64,000 nt of DNA from Azospirillum rugosum. GTDB taxonomy: Bacteria; Pseudomonadota; Alphaproteobacteria; Azospirillales; Azospirillaceae. Below the pieces are notes generated by a model. That model was given only the letters and a program-made list of their open reading frames with translations. It made no database searches and was not told where the DNA came from. Shown here one piece after another: positions 1 to 8,856 of the stretch. Position numbers and translations under genes: made by a program. Each line of letters starts with the position of its first letter. The first letter of the stretch is position 1. Location of the stretch: positions 62,001 through 126,000 of the forward strand of contig NZ_JAGINP010000016.1 in the NCBI RefSeq assembly GCF_017876155.1, read 5' to 3'.

Positions 1-831
1 GCCGTTGTGCCAGCTGGCGGTGCGGACGTTCTCCACGCTGTCCAGCACGGCGCCGACGTCGCCCAGCCGCACCGGCGCGCCGTTGCGCCAAGCGATGATC
101 AGGTCGCGGAAGGCCGCGGCGTTGGGCAGCTGCGGGTTGGCGGCGATGACCAGCTGCTGCTTCTCGCCGGACAGGGTGCCGACCGGCGTGTTGGCGTTGG
201 CGGCGGCCAGCGCCTTTTGCAGCTCGTCGATGCCGATGCCGCGCACCGACAGGGCGTTGGGGTCGACCTGGACGCGGACCGCGTATTTCTGCGAGCCGTA
301 GATCTGCACCTGCGCGATGCCCGGCAGGGTGGCGACCTTCGGCTGCACCGCCGTTTCCGCGAAGTCGTTCAGCTGCGACAGCGGCAGCGTCGGGGAACTG
401 AGCGACAGCAGCAGGATCGGCGCGTCGGCCGGGTTGACCTTGCGGTAGCTGGGCGGGGTCGTCATCTCCGCCGGCAGGCGGCGCTGGGTGCGGGCGATGG
501 CCGCCTGCACGTCCTGGGCGGCGGCGTCGATGTCCCGTTCCAGCACGAACTGGATGGTGATCGAGGTGTTGCCGAGGCTGGAGGTGGAGGTCAGCGTGTC
601 GATGCCGGCGATGGTGGAGAACTCGCGCTCCAGCGGGCTGGCCACCGACGCGGCCATGGTTTCCGGGCTGGCGCCGGGCAGCGTGGCGGAGACGTTGATG
701 ACCGGGAAATCCACCCGCGGCAGTGCGGCGACCGGCAGCTGGCGGTAGGCCGCGAGGCCCCCCAGCACGAGCGCCGCCGTCAGCAGGATGGTCATCACCG
801 GACGGCGGATGCAAAGCTCCGAAATGCTCAC
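1..831 (-). CDS. RND efflux transporter, N-terminal part (cut by window edge)
   Basis: Inner-membrane proton-driven RND pump of the MdtB/MdtC type; only the first 277 residues are in the window. It starts with GTG at 831 (reads V/M-SISELCIRRPV), followed by the first membrane helix and an ALPRVDFPVI stretch like that of MdtB/MdtC, then the PGASPE and NPADAPILLLSLSS segments of the first periplasmic porter domain. It begins 10 bp after the stop of the family 61 glycosyltransferase gene and is the last visible gene of the TetR-adaptor-GT61-pump operon. Substrates cannot be read from the sequence. The family is secure from the N-terminal motifs; the catalytic aspartates of helix 4 lie outside the window. 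Confidence 0.88.
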   Translation of the reverse strand, partial: MSISELCIRRPVMTILLTAALVLGGLAAYRQLPVAALPRVDFPVINVSATLPGASPETMAASVASPLEREFSTIAGIDTLTSTSSLGNTSITIQFVLERDIDAAAQDVQAAIARTQRRLPAEMTTPPSYRKVNPADAPILLLSLSSPTLPLSQLNDFAETAVQPKVATLPGIAQVQIYGSQKYAVRVQVDPNALSVRGIGIDELQKALAAANANTPVGTLSGEKQQLVIAANPQLPNAAAFRDLIIAWRNGAPVRLGDVGAVLDSVENVRTASWHNG

Positions 832-841
832 GACGCACCTC

Positions 842-2005
842 TCAAAGGAAACCCGCCCCTGCCAGCGTGGATTTCACGCGATCGAACGACACGTGCCAAG
901 GTTTGTTGTGTGGCCGCAACGGTTCCCAGTCGCCCAGGGTCTCGCCGACGACGCAGCCGTACCGCGCGCCGCGCAGGTTCGCGATGCGCCGGAACAGCCA
1001 GTTCAGGTACAGATCCATCTGGAGTTCGCAGACGGAAACGGACGGATCGCAGTAGACCAGGTTCGTCAGCCCGGCCCCGTGGGCGGCGACGATGTGGGTC
1101 GCCTCGGCGAAGCGCTGGGCCTGCTCCCGCAGCGGCATGCCGTCGGTGTCCAGGATCTCGTAGCCGGCGGCCGCCAGCAGGCCGATGATCGCCTCCTCGT
1201 TCACCAGCTTGCGGTTTTCCGCGTTCCGGCGGGTGACGTAGAGGCGGCGGTGCGGCGGCCGGGTGGGTACGCCGGACAGCACGCGGCCGAAGACGGACAG
1301 CTGCTCCGGGCGCGGGCGCGCCCCGAACTCCCCGATGTTGGGGATGAGGATCAGCTCGTCCAACTCGACTGTTTCGCAGTTCGGGACCGCCTGGACCCGC
1401 ATCGCACGGTCGCCGGCCACGGAGGCCAGCATGTCCCAGTGGTAGGGCTGCGGCAACGGCGGCACCAGGAACAGGTCGTCGAAGCAGGCGTCGGGCAGCA
1501 CGGAAAGCCGCGACACGACGTCCATGGTCCAGTGGTAGTAATTGCGCGACCCGCCGCCGGCCAGAAGATGCACGGCGCGCCCCGGCAGCCGGCTTTTCCC
1601 GTTGGTCTGCAAGGAAATGAGGCCGCTGTCGGTGTGGAACTCGATGCCATGCTCCTTGGGCACGAGGTACTGGAGCGTCTCGTCCAGGAGGAGGAACCAG
1701 CCCTCGTCGGAGTCGCGCCGGAACGCCTTCACCATGACGATGCCGCAGTCCGAATGGACCGCCGCGCCGCGCAGGCGGTAGAGGCGCACCGGGTCCACCC
1801 TGTAGCGCTCCTCCCTCCAGGCGCCCTCGTAGGGTCGCTCGAACACCGGGCGGGCGGAGAAGTCGCGGTCGCCGAAGGCGAGCGGAGCGATGGACACCTC
1901 GCGGGACGGCAACAGTTCGACCGACTCCACGACCGGGCGCCCGTCCTCGGTCACCAGATCCAGCGCCTCAAGCTCCGGCAGCGGCAGGCTCCCACGGGTG
2001 GTCAT
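842..2005 (-). CDS. Glycosyltransferase family 61 (DUF563-type) protein
   Basis: Predicted glycosyltransferase of 387 residues. The C-terminal half has the family signature: a conserved HWTMD-like segment (YYHWTMD, about residue 155), RRLYVTRR (about 255) and the HGAGLTNLVYCDP motif (about 317), typical of GT61/DUF563 enzymes that add pentoses or hexosamines to glycans. It has no signal peptide or membrane segment, so it is probably cytoplasmic. The gene sits 18 bp after the efflux adaptor and 10 bp before the RND pump, all co-directional, so it is embedded in an efflux operon. That is an odd place for a glycan enzyme and suggests insertion or recruitment. Acceptor and donor are unknown. Confidence 0.8.
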   Translation of the reverse strand: MTTRGSLPLPELEALDLVTEDGRPVVESVELLPSREVSIAPLAFGDRDFSARPVFERPYEGAWREERYRVDPVRLYRLRGAAVHSDCGIVMVKAFRRDSDEGWFLLLDETLQYLVPKEHGIEFHTDSGLISLQTNGKSRLPGRAVHLLAGGGSRNYYHWTMDVVSRLSVLPDACFDDLFLVPPLPQPYHWDMLASVAGDRAMRVQAVPNCETVELDELILIPNIGEFGARPRPEQLSVFGRVLSGVPTRPPHRRLYVTRRNAENRKLVNEEAIIGLLAAAGYEILDTDGMPLREQAQRFAEATHIVAAHGAGLTNLVYCDPSVSVCELQMDLYLNWLFRRIANLRGARYGCVVGETLGDWEPLRPHNKPWHVSFDRVKSTLAGAGFL

Positions 2006-2023
2006 GTCAGGCGGCTCCGCGCG

Positions 2024-3214
2024 TCACGATGCACCTCCGGGGGACGCGGGGGCGAGGTCGCTCTTCTTCTTCTCGTCGGTCTTCTCGGGGCCGCGGGCGC
2101 TGACCTTGGCGCCGGGGAAGAGGCGGGATTGGCCGTCGACCACCACCCGCTCTCCGGCCTGGAGGCCGTTGGCGATGACGGCGAGGCCGTCCTGGCTGCG
2201 CGACACGGTCACCGGGCGGACCTCCACGGTCTCGTCCCCCTTCACGACGTAGACGAAGCGGCCCTGCTGGCCGGTCTGCACCGACTCGTCGGGCAGGGTC
2301 AGGGCCTGCGGCTCGACGCGCAGGGTCAGCACGACGTCCACGAACTGGCCGGGCCACAGGCGGGTGTCGGTGTTGGGGAACTGGCCCTTCACCAGGATGG
2401 TGCCGGACTGCTGGTCCACCTGGCTGTCCACGAAGGACAGGACGCCTTCCTCCGGCGCGCGGCTGTCGCCGGGGATGCCGGCGGTGACCGGCAGCTTGCC
2501 CGTCTCCATCGCCTTGCGGATGGTCGGCAGGTGGCGCTCCGGCACGTTGAAGGCGACGGTGATCGGCCGCAGCTGGGTCAGGGTGACCAGCGGCGTGGCG
2601 TCGGCCGCGCGCACCATGGTGCCGGCCTTGGCGTTGACGGCGCCGGTGCGGCCGTCCATCGGCGCGGTGATGCGGGTGAAGGACAGCGCGACCCGCGCCG
2701 CCTCGATTGCCGCGTTGTCGGCCTTCACCGTGCCTTCCAGCGCGTCCGCCGTGGCGGTGGCGGCGTCGAGCTGCTGGCGCGAGATGGCGTTGGAGCGCAC
2801 CAACTCGCTGTAGCGCCGCACGTCGCCGCGCGCCTTCTCCAGGTTGGCCTTGTCGCGTTCCAGGTTGGCCTGGGCCTGGCGGAGCTGGGCGTCGAGCGCG
2901 CGGGCGTCGAGCGAGAACAGCAGGTCGCCGGCCTTCACCTCCTGCCCTTCGGTGAAGTGGACGGTGTCCACCACCGTGTCGACGCGCGCCTTGATGGCGA
3001 TCGCCGCCAGAGGTTGGACCGATCCAATGGTGCCGAGCCGTTCCGGGACCGCGCGAACCTCCACCGGCTTCACCACCACGGGCACCGCGCGTGGGGCGCT
3101 GGCCGGGGCAGCGGCCTTGGCAACCTCCGCCCCGCCGGTCTTCAGGCTGTACCAGTACCCGCCGCCGGCCAGCGCGGCCACCAGCAGGACCGGAAACACT
3201 ATGCGTCTCGTCAC
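2024..3214 (-). CDS. RND efflux periplasmic adaptor (MdtA-like membrane fusion protein)
   Basis: 396-residue periplasmic adaptor linking an RND pump to an outer-membrane channel. Order seen: an N-terminal signal anchor (residues 5-25), a first barrel half-motif with the EGQEVKAGDLLFSLD lipoyl-like segment (about 91-105), a coiled-coil hairpin rich in A/Q/L/E (about 110-170), ALSFTRITAPMDGRTG closing the lipoyl domain, and a beta-barrel/membrane-proximal domain ending in a charged tail. The ATG overlaps the TetR stop as ATGA (3211-3214), so translation of the two is coupled. With the pump at 1-831 it forms one tripartite system; no outer-membrane factor gene is visible in the window. Confidence 0.92.
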   Translation of the reverse strand: MTRRIVFPVLLVAALAGGGYWYSLKTGGAEVAKAAAPASAPRAVPVVVKPVEVRAVPERLGTIGSVQPLAAIAIKARVDTVVDTVHFTEGQEVKAGDLLFSLDARALDAQLRQAQANLERDKANLEKARGDVRRYSELVRSNAISRQQLDAATATADALEGTVKADNAAIEAARVALSFTRITAPMDGRTGAVNAKAGTMVRAADATPLVTLTQLRPITVAFNVPERHLPTIRKAMETGKLPVTAGIPGDSRAPEEGVLSFVDSQVDQQSGTILVKGQFPNTDTRLWPGQFVDVVLTLRVEPQALTLPDESVQTGQQGRFVYVVKGDETVEVRPVTVSRSQDGLAVIANGLQAGERVVVDGQSRLFPGAKVSARGPEKTDEKKKSDLAPASPGGAS

Positions 3215-3879
3215 GTCGAACTCCCGGCGCGGTGGCCTTGATCAGCCAAGGCTTCGGCCCTGGCCACGGTGGTGGCGTCTGTTATGGTGGTGCCTGCGGT
3301 CACGAAGTCGAGGACGGCGCGCTCCAGCCGCTCGCGCGGGCGCTCGCCCAGCCCCATGACGCCGCCGCGCACCATGCCGATGATCAGCATCGGCGTGATG
3401 TCGGTGTCGAGCGCGCGGAACTGGCCGGCGGCGATCCCGTCCTCCAGCACCGTCCGCAGGACCGCAGCCATGTGGGCGTTGCGGTGGCGGATCAGGCGGC
3501 GGCCCTGCTCCGCCAGGTCGGACTGGTGGCCGCCCAGCAGCTTCAGCGTGGGCAGCTGTTCTCCGAAGATGTCGATCAGCGCCGACACCCAGGCGCACAG
3601 CCGGCTGCGCGGGTCGGAGCCGACCGGCGCCAGGGCCGACATCCGGCCTTCCAACTCATCGAGTGCGCGGGCCAACGATTCGAGGTACAAATCCTCCTTC
3701 GACGGGAAATAGCGGTAGAGCGTCGCCTTCCCCACCCCCGCCAGCTTCGCCACCTCGTCCACCTGGACCGCGGCGTAGCTGCGCTGCGCGAACAGGGTCG
3801 AGGCGGCCGCGAGGATCGCTTCGCGTCGCTTCAGGCGCCAGCCGGGCGCCGCGTCGCCGGGTGCCACGTCAAAGGGCAT
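3211..3879 (-). CDS. TetR/AcrR-family transcriptional regulator
   Basis: 222-residue one-component repressor. The N-terminal DNA-binding helix-turn-helix is clear (REAILAAASTLFAQRSY, then VDEVAKLAGVGKATLYRYFPSKEDL, about residues 19-62). The rest is a helical ligand-binding domain of the type found in efflux regulators. It is the first gene of the operon with the adaptor and RND pump, so it probably represses its own operon and is released by a pump substrate. A set of TGAAA/TTTCA half-sites lies 37-64 bp upstream of its start (3916-3943) and is the probable operator. Confidence 0.92.
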   Translation of the reverse strand: MPFDVAPGDAAPGWRLKRREAILAAASTLFAQRSYAAVQVDEVAKLAGVGKATLYRYFPSKEDLYLESLARALDELEGRMSALAPVGSDPRSRLCAWVSALIDIFGEQLPTLKLLGGHQSDLAEQGRRLIRHRNAHMAAVLRTVLEDGIAAGQFRALDTDITPMLIIGMVRGGVMGLGERPRERLERAVLDFVTAGTTITDATTVARAEALADQGHRAGSST

Positions 3880-3915
3880 CGATCCGGATACCTCGAATGT
3901 CCGATGAAGAAAAAA

Positions 3916-3943
3916 TGAAACTCGCCGGTTTCAAAAACTGAAA
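3916..3943. promoter_or_regulatory. Candidate TetR operator
   Basis: TGAAAC (3916-3921) and GTTTCA (3928-3933) form a dyad with a 6-bp spacer. A further TGAAA at 3939-3943 pairs with TTTCA at 3929-3933, so three alternating half-sites lie just upstream of the TetR start. The position fits autorepression of the efflux operon. The 224-bp gap between the tetR start and the TRAP gene (3880-4103) is otherwise featureless and should hold both divergent promoters. Confidence 0.5.
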
Positions 3944-4103
3944 ATACCTGAGCGCCGTACGCTGTCAAGCCGCATGGTTCGCGTACGTCTGCATACGGGG
4001 TAATTCGGCGGCCCCTTGCGCGCGGGGCGGCGACATCGGAAGATCGGCCCGACATCATCGAACCCACACCCAAACGGTCACATAACAGGGGGGCACCCAC
4101 AAC

Positions 4104-5087
4104 ATGACCGCGATCAGCCTGCGTTCCACCCTTATCGGGGCGACCGTCGCCCTGGGCCTGTCCACCCCGGTCGCGGCCTTCGCCGAGACCTGGGACATGC
4201 CGACGCCCTACCCCGACACGAACCTGCACACCATCGTGGTGCGCCAGTTCGCCGACGACGTGAAGGCGGCCACCAACGGCAAGATCCAGATCACCGTCCA
4301 TTCCAACGGCTCCCTCATCAAGCATCCGGAGATCAAGCGCGCCGTGCAGTCCGGCCAGGCGCAGCTGGGCGAGGTGCTGATCAGCTCCTGGGCGAACGAG
4401 GACCCGCTGTACGGCCTCGATTCGGTGCCGTTCCTGGCGACCGACTTCGCCTCGTCGAAGAAGCTCTATCAGGTCTCCAAGCCGTATCTGGAGAAGAAGC
4501 TGGAGCGCCAGCGCCTGAAGCTGCTCTACTCGATCCCCTGGCCGCCGCAGGGCCTGTACGTGAAGGAGGACATCAGCTCCGTCGCCGACCTGAAGGGCCA
4601 GAAGTTCCGCGCCTACAACCCGGCCACCACCCGCATCGCCGAACTGGCCGGCGCCGTCCCGACCAAGATCGAGGCCGCGGAGGTCGCGCAGGCCTTCGGC
4701 ACCGGCATCGTCACCGCGATGATCACCTCGGCCGCGACCGGCGTGGACACCAAGGCCTGGGACTTCGTGAAGGACTATTACGACATCCAGGCCTGGCTGC
4801 CCCGCAACATGGTCTTCGTCAGCGCCGAGGTCTGGAAGGGCCTGGACGCCGCCACCCAGAAGGCCGTCCAGGACGCCGCCGCCAAGGCCGAGGCCACGGG
4901 CTGGGCCGAGTGGGAGAAGAAGACCGCCGACCTGAACAAGACGCTGGCCGACAACGGCATGAAGGTGCTGGCCCCGACGCCCGCCATCAAGGACGGCTTC
5001 GCCGCCATCGGCAAGACCATGACCGACGAGTGGATGAAGGCCGCCGGCGCGGACGGCGAGGCGATCATCGCGGCGTATAAGAAGTAA
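4104..5087 (+). CDS. dctP: TRAP transporter substrate-binding protein (DctP family)
   Basis: 327-residue periplasmic solute receptor of a TRAP transporter. A signal peptide is evident (residues 1-27, ending AAFA before ETWDM), followed by the DctP fold with GQAQLGEVLISSW, the ligand-pocket region KGQKFRAYNPATTRIAE (about 165-181) whose arginine normally binds the substrate carboxylate, and EAAEVAQAFGTGIVTAM. A GGGGGG stretch lies about 14 bases before the ATG. The two membrane subunits and the 5-oxoprolinase genes follow on the same strand. The ligand is therefore inferred to be 5-oxoproline (pyroglutamate) or a close relative. Confidence 0.93.
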   Translation: MTAISLRSTLIGATVALGLSTPVAAFAETWDMPTPYPDTNLHTIVVRQFADDVKAATNGKIQITVHSNGSLIKHPEIKRAVQSGQAQLGEVLISSWANEDPLYGLDSVPFLATDFASSKKLYQVSKPYLEKKLERQRLKLLYSIPWPPQGLYVKEDISSVADLKGQKFRAYNPATTRIAELAGAVPTKIEAAEVAQAFGTGIVTAMITSAATGVDTKAWDFVKDYYDIQAWLPRNMVFVSAEVWKGLDAATQKAVQDAAAKAEATGWAEWEKKTADLNKTLADNGMKVLAPTPAIKDGFAAIGKTMTDEWMKAAGADGEAIIAAYKK

Positions 5088-5097
5088 GGGCAGCGGC

Positions 5098-5210
5098 CCC
5101 CTCCCTCCCACGCTTACGCGCGGGTCCCTCCCTCCCCCGCTTTCAGCGGTGGAGGGGAAAGAACCGGCAGTCCCCTCTCCCGCGAAGCGGGGGAGGGTTA
5201 GGGAGGGGGC
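5098..5210. repeat. C/T-rich intergenic inverted repeat, copy 1
   Basis: Two C/T-rich blocks are followed by a hairpin with CCCTCTCCCGC and GCGGGGGAGGG arms around 5173-5197, between dctP and dctQ. The same core recurs at 9750-9888, 38735-38846, 54272-54418, 58696-58808, 59494-59533 and 63031-63068. It may also dampen transcription between the abundant receptor and the membrane subunits. Confidence 0.6.
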
Positions 5211-5262
5211 ATCGGCCCACACAACAACAACTCCCCGCCCGATTTCCGGAGGTGGTTGCGCC

Positions 5263-5772
5263 ATGCGCACCGCATTGTCCTTCCTTTACCGCGCCGCCGA
5301 GTTCCTGGGCGCGGTGTTCCTGGTGCTGATCGGCGTGCTGATCGTCAGCCAGGTGTTCGCGCGTCTGGTCGGGCGCATGGTGCCGGGGGCCGACGAGCTG
5401 GCCGGCTACTGCATGGCCGCGTCCTTCTTCCTGATGCTGGGGCCGGCGCTGCGCCGCGGCGCGCACATCCGCGTCGGCGTGCTGGTGGACCGCCTGCACG
5501 GCGCCCCACGGCGCGTGTTCGAGGTGGTCTGCCTGGGCTTCGCCAGCGCGCTCAGCCTCTATTTCGCCTTCTACTGGGTGCGCATGACCTACGATTCCTA
5601 CGATTTCGGCGACCTGAGCCAGGGCGTGCTGCCGATCCCGCTGTGGATCCCGCAGGCGGCCATGACCGCCGGGCTGGTCGTGCTCGTCGTGGCGCTGCTC
5701 GACGACCTTGTCGCCGTTCTGATGGGGCGCGAGGCGTCCTACCAGAGCGCCGGCCTGCAGAGCGAGGGCTGA
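5263..5772 (+). CDS. dctQ: TRAP transporter small permease (DctQ family)
   Basis: 169-residue membrane protein with four hydrophobic segments, the small subunit that pairs with DctM. The start at 5263 (MRTALSFLYRAAEF) is chosen because a good GGAGGT ribosome site lies about 9 bases upstream; an open frame continues further up but runs through the intergenic repeat. GADELAGYCMAASFFLMLGPALRRGAHIRV is the family hallmark region, in shorter pieces GADELAGY and RRGAHIRV. It ends 3 bp before the start of the large permease gene. Confidence 0.9.
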   Translation: MRTALSFLYRAAEFLGAVFLVLIGVLIVSQVFARLVGRMVPGADELAGYCMAASFFLMLGPALRRGAHIRVGVLVDRLHGAPRRVFEVVCLGFASALSLYFAFYWVRMTYDSYDFGDLSQGVLPIPLWIPQAAMTAGLVVLVVALLDDLVAVLMGREASYQSAGLQSEG

Positions 5773-5775
5773 GCC

Positions 5776-7077
5776 ATGGACCAGTCAACCGCCTCCATCA
5801 TCGTCATGGTGACGATGTTCGTGATGCTGGGCGCCGGCATCTGGGTCGCACTCGCGCTGGCCGGCGTCGGCTTCGTCGCCATGGCCCTGTTCACGTCGCG
5901 CCCCATCGGGCTGGTCATGGCGACCAACGTCTGGGGGGCCAGCACCAGCTGGACGCTGACCGCCCTGCCGCTGTTCATCTGGATGGGCGAGATCCTGTTC
6001 CGCACGCGCATCTCGTCCGACATGTTCAAGGGCCTAGCCCCCTGGATGGGCTGGCTGCCCGGCCGGCTGATGCACGTGAACATCGTCGGCTGCTCCATCT
6101 TCGCCGCCGTCTCCGGCTCGTCGGCCGCGACGGCCGCCACCATCGGGCGCATGACCATCCCGGAGCTGACCCGGCGCGGTTATGACCCGATGATGATCGT
6201 GGGATCGCTGGCCGGCGCCGGCACGCTGGGCCTGCTGATCCCCCCGTCAATCATCATGATCGTCTACGGTGTCGCCGCCGACGTCTCCATCGCCCGGCTG
6301 TTCATCGCCGGAGTCATCCCCGGCATCCTGCTGACCGGCCTGTTCATGGCCTATGTCGGTGGCTGGTCGCTGTTGAACCCCCGCCGCGTGCCGCCGCCGG
6401 AACCGCCGCAGAGCTTTGCGGAGAAGATCCGCGACACCGGGTCGCTGATCCCGGTGATTCTGCTGATCGTCGCCGTGCTCGGCTCCATCTACGTCGGCAT
6501 CGCGACGCCGACGGAGGCCGCGGGCGTGGGCGTGCTGGGCTCCCTGATCCTGGCGCTGGTGACGGGCACGCTGAGCTGGGCGACCTTCCGCGACAGCGTG
6601 CTGGGGGCGGCTCACACCTCCTGCATGATCGGCTTCATCCTGGCGGGGGCGGCCTTCCTGACCGTCGCCATGGGCTACACCGGCATCCCGCGTCTGCTGG
6701 CGGAGTGGATCACCTCCATGCAGCTGTCCACCGCGGCGCTGCTGGTCGTGCTGACCATCTTCTTCATCATCATGGGCTGCTTCCTGGACGGCATCTCCAT
6801 GGTGGTGCTGACCACGTCGGTCATCATGCCGATGGTGCAGAAGGCGGGCATCGACCTGCTGTGGTTCGGCATCTACATCGTGATCGTGGTGGAGATGGCG
6901 CAGATCACCCCGCCGGTCGGCTTCAACCTGTTCGTTTTGCAGCCGATGACCGGCAAGGACATCTTCACCATCGGAAAGGCCGCGTTCCCATTCTTTCTCG
7001 TCATGGCGCTGATGGTCGCCCTGCTGTGGATCTTCCCGGGGCTGGTGACGTGGCTGCCGTCGAAGATGATCGGGTGA
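5776..7077 (+). CDS. dctM: TRAP transporter large permease (DctM family)
   Basis: 433-residue polytopic protein with about 12 membrane segments, the ion-coupled transport subunit. Family signatures include GSSAATAATIGRMTIPELTRRGYD (about 113-136, first part GSSAATAATIG), the GTLGLLIPPSIIMIVYG re-entrant loop and the second-half mirror loop ending in MAQITPPVGFNLFVL. It lies 3 bp after dctQ and 10 bp before pxpB, so transport and catabolism are one operon. Confidence 0.94.
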   Translation: MDQSTASIIVMVTMFVMLGAGIWVALALAGVGFVAMALFTSRPIGLVMATNVWGASTSWTLTALPLFIWMGEILFRTRISSDMFKGLAPWMGWLPGRLMHVNIVGCSIFAAVSGSSAATAATIGRMTIPELTRRGYDPMMIVGSLAGAGTLGLLIPPSIIMIVYGVAADVSIARLFIAGVIPGILLTGLFMAYVGGWSLLNPRRVPPPEPPQSFAEKIRDTGSLIPVILLIVAVLGSIYVGIATPTEAAGVGVLGSLILALVTGTLSWATFRDSVLGAAHTSCMIGFILAGAAFLTVAMGYTGIPRLLAEWITSMQLSTAALLVVLTIFFIIMGCFLDGISMVVLTTSVIMPMVQKAGIDLLWFGIYIVIVVEMAQITPPVGFNLFVLQPMTGKDIFTIGKAAFPFFLVMALMVALLWIFPGLVTWLPSKMIG

Positions 7078-7087
7078 GGAAAGGCTT

Positions 7088-7810
7088 GTGACTGTGCGTT
7101 TCACGACGGCCGGCGACACCGCCTTCAACGTCGAGTTCGGCGAGGGCATCGACCGGCCGACCAACGCCCGCGTCATGGCTCTGCACGCCCGCCTGAAGCG
7201 GGCGGCGGTGCCGGGCCTTGTGGAGACGGTGCCGACCTTCCGCTCCCTCCAGGTGGTCTACGACCCGGCGGCGACGTGCCGCCGGGAGGTCCAGGCCGCC
7301 GTGGAGGCGCAGATCATTCCCGACGACGAGGCGGCGGCGGAGGGTGCGCTGTGGCGCCTGCCCGTCTGCTACGACCCGGAGCTTGGCCCCGACCTGCTGG
7401 AGGTCTCCGCCGCGCTGGGCCTGACGCCGGAGCGGCTGGCCGCGCTGCACGGGGCGGCGGAGTATTTCGTCTACATGCTGGGCTTCATGCCGGGCTTCGG
7501 CTACATGGGCGATCTGCCCGCAGAACTGGAACGGCCGCGCCGGACGGAGCCGCGGGTGCGCGTGCCGGCGGGCTCGGTCGCCATGGCCGGGCGGCTGACC
7601 ACCGTCTACCCGTGGGAGAGTCCCGGCGGCTGGCACCTGATCGGGCACTGCCCGGTGCCCCTTTATGACGGCACCCGCCCCTCCCCCGTCCTGCTGGCCG
7701 CCGGCGACCGGGTGCGGTTCGAGGCGGTGGACCGCGCGCGCCACGACGCGCTGGCGGCGGAGGTCGCCGCCGGCCGTTTCGATCCGGAGACGTTGAGGGC
7801 TTCGGCATGA
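7088..7810 (+). CDS. pxpB: 5-oxoprolinase subunit PxpB (KipI family)
   Basis: 240-residue cytoplasmic subunit of the PxpABC ATP-dependent 5-oxoprolinase, which opens 5-oxoproline to glutamate. The N-terminal domain carries FGEGIDRPTNARVMAL; the C-terminal cyclophilin-like domain has the conserved FMPGFGYMGDLP, RVPAGSVAMAG and YPWESPGGWHLIG stretches. It begins with GTG at 7088. The stop overlaps the next ATG (ATGA, 7807-7810), which is typical of this complex. The Bacillus name KipI refers to kinase inhibition; the neighbourhood here clearly favours oxoprolinase. Confidence 0.93.
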   Translation: MTVRFTTAGDTAFNVEFGEGIDRPTNARVMALHARLKRAAVPGLVETVPTFRSLQVVYDPAATCRREVQAAVEAQIIPDDEAAAEGALWRLPVCYDPELGPDLLEVSAALGLTPERLAALHGAAEYFVYMLGFMPGFGYMGDLPAELERPRRTEPRVRVPAGSVAMAGRLTTVYPWESPGGWHLIGHCPVPLYDGTRPSPVLLAAGDRVRFEAVDRARHDALAAEVAAGRFDPETLRASA

Positions 7811-8856
7811 GCGCGCCCGAATTGCGTGTGGTCCGGCCCGGCCTGTTCGCCACCATCCAGGATCTCGGCCGCGTTGGCTATCAGGAGCTGGGCATGCCGG
7901 TGGCCGGCGCGCTCGACCCCATCGCCCTGCGGCTGGCCAACGCGCTGGTCGGCAACCCGGCGGGAACGGCGGGGGTGGAGATCGCCCTGCTCGGCCCGGC
8001 GCTGAAGGTCGAGGCCGAGTCGGTGCGCGTCGCCGTGGTCGGCCCCATGGCCCTGCGGCTGGAGCGCGAGGGCGAGCCGCCCGCAGCGTTGGAGCCGTAC
8101 CGCACGCACACGCTGGCGCGTGGCGACGTGCTGGCGCTGGGGGCCGTGACCGGCGCGTCGGTCGCCTATCTGGCCGTGGCCGGCGGCTTCGCGCTGGAGC
8201 CGTTCCTGGGGAGCCTGTCCACCTACGTGCGGGCCGGCATCGGTCCGCTGGGCGGCAAGCCGCTGGGCGACGGCGCGCGGATTCCACTGGGTCGCAACGC
8301 CGCACCGGCCGGGGCCGATGTCGGGTTGCCGGAGCCTCCGGAGTATGGCGGCGGTCCGGTGCGCGTGGTGCTGGGGCCGCAGGACGACCGCTTCACCGCC
8401 GCGGCGGTGGAAACCTTCCTGTCCGCCACCTACCGCGTCGGCAAGGACGCCGACCGCATGGGCCTGCGGCTGGAGGGGCCGACGCTGGCGCATAGGGGCA
8501 CGGCCGACATCCCGTCGGACGGGCTGGTGACCGGGTCGATCCAGGTGCCGGGCAACGGCCAGCCGATCCTGCTGCTGAACGACCACCAGACGGCCGGCGG
8601 CTATGCCAAGATCGCCACGGTGATCTCCGCCGACCTGCCCCGCGTCGGCCGCCTGCGGCCGGGCGACCCTCTCAGCTTCCGCGCCGTGAGCGTGGAGGAG
8701 GCGGAGGCGATCCGCCGCCGGCAGGAGCAGGCCATCGCGGGCTGGATCCGCGCCATCCGCACGGTGCGTCCGGCCGGCGGCGTGGACCTGGACGCGCTCT
8801 ATTCGGAAAACCTCGTGTCCGGCGTCGTGGACATGCGCAACGCCGATGATTCGTAG
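7807..8856 (+). CDS. pxpC: 5-oxoprolinase subunit PxpC (KipA, biotin-dependent carboxyltransferase family)
   Basis: 349-residue partner of PxpB. Characteristic stretches: GLFATIQDLGRVGYQELGMP (residues 13-32), MPVAGALDPIALRLANALVGN, GPQDDRFTAAAVETF (about 195) and MGLRLEGPTL followed by PSDGLVTGSIQVPGNGQPI. The TAG stop (8854-8856) is part of the left arm of the palindromic repeat at 8852-8939. The last residues (ADDS) abut the repeat, so its insertion may have set or trimmed the C-terminus. Confidence 0.93.
   Translation: MSAPELRVVRPGLFATIQDLGRVGYQELGMPVAGALDPIALRLANALVGNPAGTAGVEIALLGPALKVEAESVRVAVVGPMALRLEREGEPPAALEPYRTHTLARGDVLALGAVTGASVAYLAVAGGFALEPFLGSLSTYVRAGIGPLGGKPLGDGARIPLGRNAAPAGADVGLPEPPEYGGGPVRVVLGPQDDRFTAAAVETFLSATYRVGKDADRMGLRLEGPTLAHRGTADIPSDGLVTGSIQVPGNGQPILLLNDHQTAGGYAKIATVISADLPRVGRLRPGDPLSFRAVSVEEAEAIRRRQEQAIAGWIRAIRTVRPAGGVDLDALYSENLVSGVVDMRNADDS

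Noticed and set aside
3831..5270. A 479-codon minus-strand frame over the TRAP receptor gene
   Set aside because: No family character, and it contradicts the clear DctP protein with signal peptide on the plus strand.
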